From the NCBI GenBank assembly GCA_963922205.1, contig CAWUHX010000144.1, positions 744,001-808,000 of the forward strand: a stretch of 64,000 nt of DNA, written 5' to 3'. A model generated the notes under the pieces. That model saw nothing but the letters and a program-made list of their open reading frames with translations, was not told where the DNA came from and did no database searches. Made by a program: the position numbers and the translations under genes. Each line of letters opens with the position of its first letter. Positions within the stretch are counted from its first letter, which is position 1. Positions 1 through 11,434 of this stretch are shown in pieces. The stretch comes from Romanomermis culicivorax. Lineage: Eukaryota > Nematoda > Enoplea > Mermithida > Mermithidae.

Positions 1-40
1 TATTTGGAAGCATTTCAAGAAAAACAGACTATACATAGAA
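1..40. repeat. Remnant end of the 'ACAGACTAT' MITE family
   Basis: Contains a GCATTTCAAGAAAAACAGACTAT end, the same terminal sequence that closes the fuller copies at 43990-44238 and 51153-51376. Only the end is preserved. It lies in what should be an intron of IFT172. Confidence 0.55.
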
Positions 41-649
41 GCATAGAATAGTGTTAATTGTTGTTCATACATGTTGCACGTATATTGCAGACGCCGATGG
101 AAGGTCGTTTTTCATAATTGCAAGCATTGCGCGAACTCGATAATCCTGACGACCTTGCGGACTCTAAGAAATTGAAGACTGTCATCATTTCATAATATAA
201 ACTTTTGTCAAATTGATTATAGAATAGGCTAAAGAAGAAATGCATAAATGAGCAGCTCTTCAGCGAAAAAATAGTTTGACTTTTTTAATTCCAAGCTGTT
301 TCTGTTGATAACTAAAATAATTAATCATGTTTGACAAAGTAATGCAAAAAGCTTTCAAAACAATACTAATGCTGTTACGAGCATTTCAAATCGTAACAGA
401 AAACTTTGGCTGTACTGAACTTTGTATAGTTTTACTGAAGTTTGTGAATCACAAAAGTGATGAAGCTTCTTTAAATATTTATCATATAATGCTGACTTCT
501 GTAATTGAGAAATTTGAACTTCGTTCAACATTACGGACGTTACTGTCATTTAAATCAAAATAATCATGCTTATCTGCTGACTTATCTTAATACTTATCTG
601 ACATTGCTAGGACGAATATACATGTACAATCAAGGTATACTTTTCTCAC
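41..649. other. Probable intron of IFT172; no exon recognised
   Basis: This stretch lies between the last recognised IFT172 exon (650-719, with a GTGAGA donor) and the left edge. It is AT-rich and holds only short ORFs that match nothing I know. The next exon is probably outside the window. Confidence 0.5.
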
Positions 650-3600
650 CTCTTTTGCAATCTTGGCTATAGTCTGCAGGAATCGAATTTTAGCAAGATT
701 GCCAATCGCCGCGTAAGCCCTTAACAAGGTCAAAGTGGTCATAAAAATCGACCCACCATTAAATACGAAAATAGTATCATTTAGAACAAAATGAAACTAG
801 TTCAATTTCTTCTCCGATTTATTTACCTTGCAGCGATCGCCAATTTTTCATTCTCCAATGACAATTCAGCAAGCTGCTTCCACATCACCTCCGTCTCCGC
901 TGTAACATCTAGCATTTCCAAAAAGGTTAAAGCGCTTAGAAAAAAAATGATTTAAAAAAGAATAGCACAACTGGACCTCATTTTTTTAGTGAGGGACTCA
1001 AATGATTTGAACAGCGGTGTAACCACGAACAATTTTTTGGATTTAATTACTCTATAAACCATAGAGACTTTGTTGAGCAGCGAATAATTTTTTGGTGTCT
1101 GATAATTCATCACATGAACATTTTAGGCTGATAGAACATATTTACACCAATTCTGTACACCAATTCTGTAATCATATCTTAAACTTATTTCCCTCACAAA
1201 AATTATCGAAAGAATTTGACTAGTTAATATTAGATACCGATCGAAATCCAGGTTATCAATAGCACTTCCGAATTCTACTAAACCTTCGTCTAGAGTATAA
1301 TTGGCGTGATTGGAACCCTCATTGACAATGACGTTGGTTTTGCCATTTTCACGAATGACCTCTTCAACTTCTCCCTGAAAGTACAAGTGCAGAAAATCAG
1401 AATTTGATCAGACGATTAATGAGACAAAATTATGAGGAGTATTGAAATGAGTTGACGTGACAATATGTGCAACATTTTTCTCCAAAATGCTTACACATAA
1501 AATAAAATGAAAGCACGATAATGCACCTAATCATTTCAACAAAGCCAAAAAATCATGGCTTTCTTCAGCATTGGAGAGCAGTTTGTAAAAATTTATTTAA
1601 AGTATTCACTTTAACAGGAATCATGCTGACTCTTTCTGGAACGTCTATATTGTACCAAATGCATAAACTGTCGCGATTTTGTGCCACTAAAACGTTTGTT
1701 TCAGGGACGGTCTGCAAAACATGAGCAATTACTTTAATTTTGCGTGAAATAACAATCTTACTTGAGCAAACGAACAATAGGATAATAAAACTGTTTTCGA
1801 TTCGTTCTCAATATCAAAACAAAAAAGTCGCATTCTTTTATCTCGAAATATTAATTTTTTGGCGGTTCCGTTCAGCTATAATATACATTACTGGCGTGTG
1901 CAATTATTGCAATACAATTATTCTTACTGTCAGCCAATCAATTTTGGATTCGTGATTCAATTGGAAAATCAATGAGCCGAAGTTCAAATCAACTGAGAGA
2001 ATGAAGTTACATTGAATGAATTTGTTCAATATCTGCGTAAATTTTCCGTATTACTTATTGCGATTGTTTTCATATCGACCAAATACGCGAGTCTTTTCAA
2101 AGAATTTGATCGAGATATGTTATGTGTTATGCATATGCTAAAAAGTGCAAAGAAGTTTGAAGCACAAAACGACTCTGAAAATAAGTGCTGCAATATAAAT
2201 TAAGACTTTTAATATACGCTTTCATGAAAAGAACAGTATTCAGTCCTTCGAAAAATACTAGCTATTCCAAACGAAAGATTCCTTGAATAACATAACTTTA
2301 CCTGAGTAAACGAGGTTTTATAAATTCTGCTCTTATTGAACATGATACAACGTTATTTCCGAATTCGATCACATTAAGTTCTCCCGCAGAATGTATTAGG
2401 CAAACCTTAGGAAAGAAAGGCATAACTAGTTCACAAATACACGGATAGAGAGAGTCAGAGTACACAGTTATTATACATACAAAACATTCTATAAACTATT
2501 TGTCAAATGGAACATTTGATGTTGAAAATTATATTCCCATTCCATCTAAATTGGTGCAAAATCCTAGCAAATGACTTTTTGGATTTTTTTCGAAGTGTTA
2601 CTTCATTTGGAGACCCCCTTTGTTTATTACTAGGAACATTTTTTACCAAACTCAGACGCGAGTATTGAAAAGTCAAATTAAAACTTTACGTGTTCGAAAT
2701 AGAAGTAGAATTTGTCCTCAACGCTATACCGCCATAAAATCTAAAAGGTAAGTGGAACAGCATCATATAAACTAAAAAATGTAATTTCATTTTTTACTTC
2801 CGAACTTTTCCCAGTGAAGAAGTCAGCGATAATTAACGAATCACTCGTGATGCAAACAATATAGCGTTCCTTGCCGAGGATTTTTATGTCATTAATTTCG
2901 TACCCTAAATCCGATCGAAGAACTAAACGCTTTGACGACTCCATTTGTTTCACGATGACCTGAAGAATAAATTAAAAATATATGTTAAAATTGGAAAATG
3001 AAGATCGACGAGTAGTGAGCTGACATCCTATATATATATCAACGATTACCTGATTAGGTCCAACGAAAGTCGTCTCAAATTTGTTGCTTATAATAGATTT
3101 TTTCAATGAACAATCGAACATTTCGACATTGCCACACAAAGCGCCCTGTGATAAATACGCTTCTTGATTTGAGATAGTAGAAAGCAGTTAAACTTTACTG
3201 CCAAAATTTTGCTTCCGTCCGGTTTCCAGAATAATGCAGTAATCGTATACAGGTGTTTAATTACAATTTTTTGGCCAACGTCCCAAGCACCTTTTCGCGA
3301 ATTCCAATCAAAAGTCCGAAGTCTATAAATGGAAATAAAAAACAGCAGATGTATATATGTACATAGGCCTGTAGGCAGAGCGGGTTGGGGGGCATGGCGG
3401 CCCCAAAATGTTTCAAGTGTTAAAAAAAGACAAAGACTTTGTTCTTTTCTCTGAGTTTTTTCTTAAAGAAAAAGTCAAGTCAGAAATGCCAATTTTACAG
3501 TAAATTGAGTGAAAAAAATATGTGCCACCCCGAAAAAACTCCTGACTACAACAGGTCTGTATGTATGTATTTGTACGCACACAAAAATACCTGTCGAAAC

Positions 3601-5514
3601 TCCCTAAAATCATCGTTTGACAGCTCGGACTGAGAGCCGCTGTCGTGAATTCCTTCTCGTCTTCATCGACCGAAGAAAAATCGAATTGTTGCATTATTCG
3701 GCCATCCTTGTTATAGGATATGACCCTTTTATCACATCCCGCAGCTACGATAGTGTGAGGCGTCCACAAAAGAGCGTACGCGGAAGTCGTATGCATACAT
3801 ATTTTCCCCTGAAATTAAAAAAAAATCTAAAAAGCGGAGGAAAGTATTTATTATAGTACCATGAGCGATATGAGACATGAAAGAACTCATTTTTTCCGAA
3901 AAACATTTACTAGTCGTTAAATCAAAAAATTAATATTTTTTCGGAAGTTATTTTAACTACGATTTTTTTAGAGAAATTCAAGAATCTTAAATCTTCAAGA
4001 ATCTGCGAGAAAAACTAAGCCATCTTTTCTTATGCGACAATCTTGATGCCTCAACCATTTTCAGAATCTAAATACACATCCATTTAAATTTTAAAACAAC
4101 ATTTTCGGCCCGAAACATGTGATTTTCGGATGAATAAGTGAGATACCAATCAATTTCAAATTTGATGTTTGTATATTTTAACTCAGACGATGCGTTAATT
4201 ACTTGAGTTTCTCCATTTTCCGCGTGATGGAATAAAAATCGGACTATCGAACCGTCCGCATGCGACGATAGAAAACCTCTTTTGCTCGGCCTAAAATTGG
4301 AAAATCACAATAAAATGTCAGAGCAGATTAATCTCACGAAATCGATTAGGATTATTCCGTACGGATTCTTTCTTACTCTAATGCAATCTGACATACGAAT
4401 TCATCTGTGGAATACAGCGTCGTGGACTTATTCGTTTTGACATTTGCCAGTCTAATCTTCAAAAAAGAATAGATTATATTTAACAATTTTGAAATATCGT
4501 CAAAAAAAATATACATCCAGCTCGCCATGACATAAAGTCATTGTGATAAATCTCTAGATTGTCACAATTTCCCGTGAAACTGGAATTTAAATTATTCTGA
4601 CGTTATCAAGAATTTTCAGAAGAAAAGTTTTTTGAATATATTTTTGCGATTCAGTAAAAATTAATCTTATCAATAATTTGAGCTTATTCTATAATAGCCA
4701 GTGTGAGGACGGTTAAAAATAAACATAAATCCGATGGTTTACACGAAATCATTGTCGAGATCTTACACTTAATTATAAATCAGCTAAACGTTTCAAAATT
4801 ATTATGTCACGTGAATAAATATTTCGTACTTTTCCATCGGCTAATCCAATAACGATATTTTGTTCAGTGGGCCAAATAAGGCATGTTACCGCGCTCGGCT
4901 GCGTGAATTTGTTGCAGATTACTTTCTTATCCGACCTAAAATTGGACGACGTTATATAGAACTCCATAAAGTGCTATCCCGAAAACTGACCATTCTTCAC
5001 CGATTCGATACACAAATAATATATTATCGCTTTGACCGATGGCAATTTTCGTACAGTCCGGCGAAAAAGCCACTGCTTTAACCACATAGCTTTTCTTACC
5101 ATACTAAAAACGAAATAACGAAGCCTTTAATTCTCGAAAAAAATAGATGGAAACTTTGAATTTTGATTTATTCAATTCTTCTAAAAAGCTTTCAAAAGAT
5201 TACCTTCGCAATCGACTCAATTTATAACGTCGAAAGTAATAGAAAACATTCAATTGAAAAAAATTCGCATAAGATGTCATACTTTCGCATCAATAGGCTT
5301 GGTGCTAAATTTGTCTCGCTTTTCACCATTTTCATCGAATAAGATAACCGTCCTATCCGAAGCACATACTGCGATCTTCGCATTGTTCGGTGACCATGCT
5401 AAGCCGCACACTTTGGCCGCATTCCCCTAAAATTTATTTGCAAAAACAAAGGATATTTGTATAAATGTATCGAACCTGTGACGGGATTAATGTTTTATAA
5501 TGAGAAACTTGCAT
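650..5514 (-). CDS. IFT172: Intraflagellar transport protein 172 (IFT172/OSM-1), N-terminal part
   Basis: Peripheral subunit of the IFT-B complex that carries cargo along cilia. Nineteen minus-strand exons join in phase: 5514-5476, 5426-5283, 5103-4991, 4935-4830, 4456-4377, 4290-4203, 3808-3591, 3322-3199, 3145-3050, 2959-2798, 2740-2690, 2405-2302, 2092-2055, 1992-1928, 1875-1762, 1711-1610, 1374-1238, 934-827 and 719-650. They give 653 codons, against about 1750 for the full family protein; the rest lies beyond position 1. The translation follows the two N-terminal WD40 propellers and the start of the helical repeats. Diagnostic pieces are [56 protein letters not shown] and [16 protein letters not shown]. 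The start begins [13 protein letters not shown], like the family N-terminus. A loop of about 12 residues is missing between exons 12 and 13. A perfect X-box lies 50 bp upstream. Confidence 0.95.
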
Positions 5515-5564
5515 ATTTCATCGATAATTTCGACTTTGTCGGATCCTTTGTACATTTATGATTT

Positions 5565-5578
5565 GTTACCATGGTAAC
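5565..5578. promoter_or_regulatory. X-box (RFX/DAF-19 site) of IFT172
   Basis: GTTACCATGGTAAC is a perfect 14-bp palindrome that fits the X-box consensus RYYNYY-AT-RRNRAC. It lies 50 bp upstream of the IFT172 start codon at 5514. In C. elegans, DAF-19 binds such sites in the promoters of ciliary genes, including the IFT172 orthologue osm-1. The motif is seen directly; its function is inferred from family knowledge and position. Confidence 0.9.
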
Positions 5579-5997
5579 GATTTTACTTTATTTCAATTTT
5601 TTTTCTTTCGCTAACGTCAAAAAGAATTTTTTCTATCAATCAAAAATGATGACACGTTAGTGAATGACTGAAAATGCCGGTTAAACAAACACAAGCGCAA
5701 AGCAGGACAAATCTATATGGAACTATATGATACCATTTCGCTATTTTTACTGATAAGCTGAACACGTGGCAGAGACTATTGTGATATTTTTCTCAAAAAA
5801 AAATTAATTTTTCTGGAAACTTGGCCAAAATCTTGTTGATAATTTCGGGCATTAATATGAAAAACAAACATGACGTCAAATTGCATATATAAGTAAAAAT
5901 TTTCAGTCTGATTTTCAGAATAATCGTTCACAGGATAGCGCTACATATGTTGGGTTTTGCTGAATCTAGTTGTGCTTCGAATTCACGGTTCACAAAA
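5579..5997. promoter_or_regulatory. Divergent intergenic region between IFT172 and ACBP
   Basis: The two start codons are 484 bp apart, head to head. A TATATAAG stretch at about 5886-5893 lies about 105 bp before the ACBP start and could be a TATA box. TTTTCAG sequences near 5900-5920 could be splice acceptors for a 5' leader or spliced leader. No other motif is clear. Confidence 0.4.
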
Positions 5998-8900
5998 ATG
6001 AATTTAACCGAAGTAAGTATTACCTATACTATTCAGAACGTATTTTAATTCATCGATGAAAAATTACCTCCCAATTTGACATAATATTTACCTGACTTCT
6101 TCTTTCAGAAATTCAATCGGGCTACGGTAGAGGTCAAACGATTGAGAAATACGCCGAATGATGAAGATTTGCTGACGCTTTACGGCTATTATAAACAGGC
6201 AACGATTGGTGACAATAACACATGTGAGCAAACGCCTAAATCGGTTGAAACCTAAAAAACTAAAGATAACTTAGCGTTGTGGCAAAACGGTTGGCATTAT
6301 AGCAGGATATGAACATAATACTTTTTATTTCGATTCATTGACACTTTCGAAATAAACCATTACATAAACAAATCTAGTTCAAAAATGTCGATGAATTGAA
6401 ATCTAAAGCAAAACTCTAAATAGAAAAAAAAATTTAGATCGAAAAATGCGGTATCTTAAGGATTTGTCAAAAATGGTATTATGGGATACTGATATAGATA
6501 GATAGATACACAGATCCTGCGAACTATAGTTACTCAAGTGTAAAAACTCATGGGTAAATCAGTTGGACAAAGGACACTCCTTAGACATGGTGTACATTGA
6601 CTTTGCCAAGGCCTTTGACTCAGTTTCCCATTCTAAGCTCCTTTTCAAACTTTCTAAATATGGTCTCTCTGGTCCTCTTTTAAGCTGGGTATCAAATTTT
6701 CTCAACAATAGACTTCAAAGGGTCAAAATTGGAAACTCCCTATCGTCTCAGCTCAAAGTGTTTAGTGGTGTGCCCCAAGGTAGTGTATCAAGTCCAACTT
6801 TGTTTCTTTTGTACATAAACGACATTGTTGAAAATATCAAAATTGAAATTTTTCTTTTTGCAGATGATCTAAAAATGTTAAATGTATCTACAAACTTCAT
6901 GATTCTTCAACAAGACCTCCGCTTGGCAATTAGCTACATCTACTACAAAAAGTTGTGTCTTGTATTTGGGTGCAAAAAATCCATCGTGTCAATATACACT
7001 TTGTAACCAACATCTCCCATCAAACGCAAGTTACGTTAAAGATTTGGGAATTCTTATATCTCTTAATATGAAGTTTAAAGAACACTATAGGTACATCGTT
7101 AAAAATGCCTATAATAGATCCACTTTAATTTTCAAGTCTTTCGGCTCCTGTGACAAAAATACTCTAGCAAAGGCTTTTGTTCTACGTCCAATATTAGAAT
7201 ACTATAGTTCAGTATGGAATCCGCATTTTTTGGCGGGCGTACGTTACATTGAAAATGTTCAACGTAAATTTACCAGAAAGATGTTTGGTTATAAATCTGG
7301 CTTGTCCTACGAAGATAGACTTCAAAGGCTAGGCCTACATAAGCTTGATATTCGTAGATTAGAATCTGCCCTCTGTACCATGTACAACATAATCCATAAA
7401 AAACAATTCTAAATCCTGATGACTTTTTCTTTATAAACAACTTTTAACCGTTATATTAACGTCTGGTACTCTTTATCTTTTGATATCATTAATCCTCCCA
7501 GTTTTCACACTTTCAGAAAAAATTAAACTCCTAAACTTCGATGATCGAATTGGGGGGGGGTGCATGTAAGTTGATACTTTTCAAGTAAATTTTGCACCCT
7601 ATTGCTGCATGATTTACCCGTTTCCTAAAATTTCTAAATGTTTTGCAAGTCGATTTACAATTCTTATTCATACGACATTATATTATTTATTTCACTTTGC
7701 ATTTCTCTTTCATTTTATTTTTGTGTAACAGCAATAAATATTTTTCATTTCATTTCATTATACGAATCCCACCGATCAACTCTGTGAACGTAGCGAACTG
7801 TTTGAATCATGCATGTAATGACGCCCCGAGGTATGGGAGTCAAGCAACTTTGCCGGGGCGGAGGGTCATCGATTGCCCAAAATTTTGGGGGTCCACGAAG
7901 AAAAAACTGATTTTTCCACCAAAAACGTCCGAAAAATGATATAAAAAATAGTAATTTTGGTCTAAAAACCCGTAAAAAATGTATGTATGGCGCAAAGTAG
8001 CGAAAAATTGAAATTCTTCACCTTTTTTTGTTCAAAAATGACCACTTTTCATAAAAAATATTTTTCAGTATTTTCCGGACTAAAAGTGTGGGAGTCTCTA
8101 TGACTATGGCTAGCCATATGATTGGAAAATTCTGCGGGGGAATTACGCAATGGCTAGCCATATATCCGACAATTTCTGGGGGGGGGGGTCCTGTGGCTTT
8201 TCCTCCCAATTACATGTATGGTTCGAACGATCGATTCTGGTCATACCTGAAAGAGACCCGATCAGTTGTCATCAGAATTAACGTCAATTTTAGTGGGTGT
8301 GGGTCAGAAAGTACTAAAAATGCTTTTTTCGATCAAAAAAAGGAAAATACACTTATATCCATGATTTCAACTTCGTTAGTGGTAACGAGTGAGTGCTTAT
8401 TTTGGTGCGGAGCAGCTGAAAATATCATTCTTTAATTGATTTTGATCAAAAAGTCATTTTTGACCAAATAATAATTTTTCCTCGATTCCCGGCTACCTGG
8501 ATGATACATGTCAACAATTCAAAAGTTAGAGGAATGTTGTCGACAACTGCCTATGTGATTGACATTTTGATGGTAACGCTCGCGCCAATCCCCTTAACAA
8601 CAGATGTGTCCAACTGGTGGGTACATATCGCCTATGTACTTACAGATACTCAACTGGGTATCAGTACTAGTACCTGAAAAGTGAGCGAATCATAAACGAA
8701 AGTTTAATAACAAAACGTCGCTTGGATCGATTGAATGATTGACCGCACTGTTTACTATAAATCGGGATTCTGAAAAAATTTTGGGGATGGGAAAGCATTT
8801 TGTCGTTTCAGCTTAAGAAAGATGTTTCTTGTGCTTTCCAGGTCAGTATCTCGAAAATTTAAGACTACAATAACTTAATGTATTCATAATAATTGGATTG

Positions 8901-11434
8901 AAATCGCGCACAACTGCAAACAATAACAGGTCCACTTTCACTTCCAATCCCCCCTGGTTCGTCCTTCCTCATTTTATTGTCATAAATCTATTTTGTATTC
9001 CTCATTTCAATCTTGAAATCATCAATTTTTGAATTTTTAGATAATATAGTGAACATCGTAAACGGTGAAGAAGATGAAAACTTTATTTTTGGAGCATGCA
9101 TGATTCTCGGAAATAGGAAAATTGTGAAATTTTTCCAGTCGTCTATTCAAAATCACTCAATTTTCAATGCAATTGTATAATTAATGTTTTTAACCAATGG
9201 ATAGATTTCATAATTTACGGGAAAATAAGGAAAACACTTTAGACTCGGTCGACCACCATTTTGGATTCGGCAAAAATGTCTGAAGTAATCTCTGGCCGAA
9301 ATCGAAAAACAGTCTGACTTGACAGATGCAGGGTTTTTTTTTGTACAAGCCAGGTTACGATGTGTCATTTGGTTGCACAGATAGATTTTCAGTTGCTCAC
9401 TCTAAAATTGATAAATTCGTTTTATTCCATCAGAAAATTGATTAAAGGCACTTCCTTTATATTTCACTCAGTTCGTGTCAGTTTCAGATTTCTAAAATTG
9501 AATTTCCTGAGTTTCGAAGGAAAAAAGAAAAGGGTGGCAGAAGTAACTTGTTCGGCGCCAAGCGCCGAAAAATTTCGATTTCGACGTCTTTTAAACGTCG
9601 GAAAATTTATTTTTTCAGCGTACCTGTAAGAATTCCGACCATTTGGGCGGGGGGTAAACCCGAAATTTTGGAGGGGGTCGAAAAAAGTCAGCTCACAGCA
9701 GTGATTGTCTACACAGCAAAAATGACTTGCTGATCTCAAATAGTTATCAAATGCCATACTCTGATCAAATTCGCCCCTGATCAAAGTCACCCCACTTTAC
9801 CTTATGTTTTTCAGCACATTTTTCTGCAACTATCGTGATCTCATGGCCAGCTGGTTGGCAAAAGAGGTCACACATTTCTTTTGCATTTTCGATCTAATAT
9901 ATCAGGGGCCAGTAACTTACCGCCTATTTATCAAAAAAGATCGTTCTCCAATGATCTAAAGCATAAAAAAGCGCGATAAGCAATTTTACCTCGAACTTGA
10001 ATATCGGTAGTCCATTCCAAAATTTTGAATTTCGATATTCTATAATGCTGGAAAATAAATCTTTTCTATATCTAATTCCTGGATGACATACCTGTAAGAC
10101 CTACGACCAGTTGGGGGGGGGGGGGTAAATCCGAAATTTTGCAGGGGGGTAGAAAAAAGTCGAAATTTTTCCCAAAAAAGGCCAAAAAACATACACTTTT
10201 TTGCAAATTTTTTTCAATTTTTTCCAAACTGGGGGGGGGGAGTGTTGGACGATTTTGGGTACAGGGTTGGCCAAGTTGAGGGGGGTCCCCCCCAAGTACA
10301 GGTATGCTGGATGAAATGTTTACTTTTTAAGTGAACTCAATAAGTTTTCAGCTGGGCAAACTAAAATTCAAAAATTGGGCAAACGACCAAGAATTTAGAT
10401 TCTTCGGCAGGGAAGAACTTGTGCCATTTTCGCATGCTGATAATTTTTTAATCATTTCCGAAATTCAAAAAGTTTATGTGCACGAAAGCCGAAAATTCTA
10501 AAAGACCACAACGATTTTGTAAAAATAATCGAGAAAAATCTTTATTTTTGTCAACTATATCAAAAAAACAATACAAGATCAAACATTTATCCACAGCATT
10601 TTTCTAATCGGCCAAAAAATATTTTAAAACGCATAAAAATGCATGTCCGGACAGGAAACTCTATAACTTAATCAAAAGGGGCGCCAGACTTGCTGAAAAA
10701 ATTTGGTTGCACACTGCACAGCCAGAAATGTGATTGCATGCTTGTGCAAAGAAACCCTGGGTGGACAACAAAGCATTGCGGAGCGAGATCTGTCATCAAT
10801 TTGATTGGCCGAAAAATTTTATAGCTTCAATTTGATTGGTCGAAAATTGTAGTCTACTCCTTCTTAACCGTGAGTCCAAGCCTAAGCCTAAGCCTAAGCC
10901 TACGCCTAAACCTAAACCTGAGCCTTAACCTAAGCCTTAACCTTAGCCTAAGCCTAAGCGTAAACGTAAGCCGAGGCCTAAGAATAAGCCTAAGCCTAAG
11001 CCAGAAAATTTGCCAGAATAACTAAAAAAATCAAAAAATTTTTTCGACCAATTAAATTATATTGATGACAGATCTCGCTGCGCAATGCTTTCTGGATGGA
11101 CAGAGGGAAAAAATTGACTCTGCGTACAACAGTAAACAATCAATTTGCGCGCATTTTATCTGTATAAAGAATCACGTTGTTTTTAAACTGTATTAGTTAT
11201 GCAAATACCCATTTCCATTTTGAATTCCAGCCGAGCCGAACGTCATCGATATGAAATCGACTGCCAAATGGCAGGCGTGGTGGAAATATAGAGGTACGCC
11301 CTAAAAATGGCTCCAATCGAAATTTCACGGAATACCACATTATGGTTTTTCTATTTCCAGGCATGAATCACGACAAGGCAATGGAAGCGTACATCCAACA
11401 AGTTGAATACCTGATATCAAAATATAACGATTAA
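5998..11434 (+). CDS. Acyl-CoA-binding protein (ACBP/diazepam-binding inhibitor type)
   Basis: Small cytosolic carrier that binds medium- and long-chain acyl-CoA esters. Four exons, 5998-6012, 6109-6223, 11231-11293 and 11361-11434, join in phase to 88 residues, the usual length for a single-domain ACBP. The signature YGYYKQATIGDNN is at residues 30-42 and AKWQAWWKYRGM at 55-66. Tyr30, Lys34, Lys56 and Tyr75 sit where the ligand-contacting residues of the family are. The ATG gives a normal-length protein, and the five-residue first exon ends in a consensus GTAAGT donor. Intron 2 is 5 kb and full of transposon debris, unlike introns 1 and 3, which are under 100 bp. The gene is divergent from IFT172. 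I cannot tell which ACBP paralogue this is. Confidence 0.95.
6545..7770 (+). mobile_element. 5'-truncated non-LTR retrotransposon (CR1/Jockey-like), broken
   Basis: This LINE fragment sits in intron 2 of the ACBP gene in sense orientation. It holds part of a reverse transcriptase, a 3' region of about 350 bp interrupted by a G10 tract near 7552, and a tail of short ATTTC units (about 7744-7767). A tail of short tandem repeats instead of poly(A) is usual for CR1-type elements. No target duplication is obvious. The clade call is by motif style only. Confidence 0.75.
6563..7412 (+). pseudogene. Reverse transcriptase fragment, frameshifted
   Basis: The first reading frame (6563-7006) shows VYIDFAKAFDSVSHSKLL, the FSGVPQGSV block and the catalytic FADD box. 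The second frame (6960-7412) carries the thumb-like region that follows, including YVKDLGILI and a cysteine-poor C-terminus. A frameshift near 6950-6970 breaks the protein. The N-terminal endonuclease domain is absent. The RT block reads SPTLF where related elements usually have a Gly-Pro pair. The copy cannot make active enzyme. Confidence 0.9.
7808..8220. mobile_element. hAT-like MITE with CATACATG-type ends and a G tract (copy 1)
   Basis: A 413-bp non-coding repeat that matches 62693-63112 along its whole length in opposite orientation. Its ends are CATGCATGTAATG on the left and ATTACATGTATG on the right, with a G10 run inside the right end. GTTTGAAT (7800-7807) and GTTCGAAC (8221-8228) flank it and agree at 6 of 8 positions, which fits an aged 8-bp target duplication. 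Inside are two GGCTAGCCATAT motifs. The hAT assignment rests on duplication length and resemblance to the elements at 10087 and 59260. Confidence 0.7.
8221..9621. other. ACBP intron 2, no feature recognised
   Basis: AT-rich intronic sequence with short ORFs in all frames and no family resemblance. A stretch near 9153-9368 reads open on the minus strand but shows no domain. Confidence 0.5.
9622..9700 (+). repeat. Truncated copy of the CATACCTGTA MITE
   Basis: GTACCTGTAAGAATTCCGACC followed by a G-rich run, GTAAACCCGAAATTTTG and a GTCGAAAAAAGTC-like block follows the left half of the element at 10087-10306. The right half is missing. Confidence 0.7.
10087..10306. mobile_element. hAT-like MITE, 220 bp, with a perfect 8-bp target duplication
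   Basis: Terminal inverted repeats CATACCTGTA and TACAGGTATG enclose a core with a G tract at each end and no coding capacity. CTGGATGA lies directly on both sides, a perfect 8-bp target duplication, which is the length made by hAT transposases. The intact duplication suggests a fairly recent insertion in the ACBP intron. Confidence 0.85.
10770..11091. mobile_element. TIR element with a telomere-like core
   Basis: About 50 bp at the left (from AAAGCATTGCGGAGCGAGAT) repeat in inverted orientation at the right (ATCTCGCTGCGCAATGCTTT), with one mismatch in the first 20 bp. The arms stay similar for another 30 bp through the TTGATTGGCCGAAAAA region. Between them lies the GCCTAA array at 10876-11002. 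No ORF and no clear target duplication are visible. This looks like a non-autonomous DNA transposon or fold-back element. Confidence 0.75.
10876..11002. repeat. Interstitial degenerate telomere-type repeat (GCCTAA)n
   Basis: About 21 hexamers with period 6, mostly CCTAAG/GCCTAA with variants such as CCTTAA, CCTACG and CGTAAA. The complement of the main unit is TTAGGC, the nematode telomere repeat. The variation argues for an old array, not a functional chromosome end. Confidence 0.85.

Noticed and set aside
9464-9790. 108-codon minus-strand ORF in the ACBP intron
   Set aside because: It runs across a MITE fragment and shows no domain.
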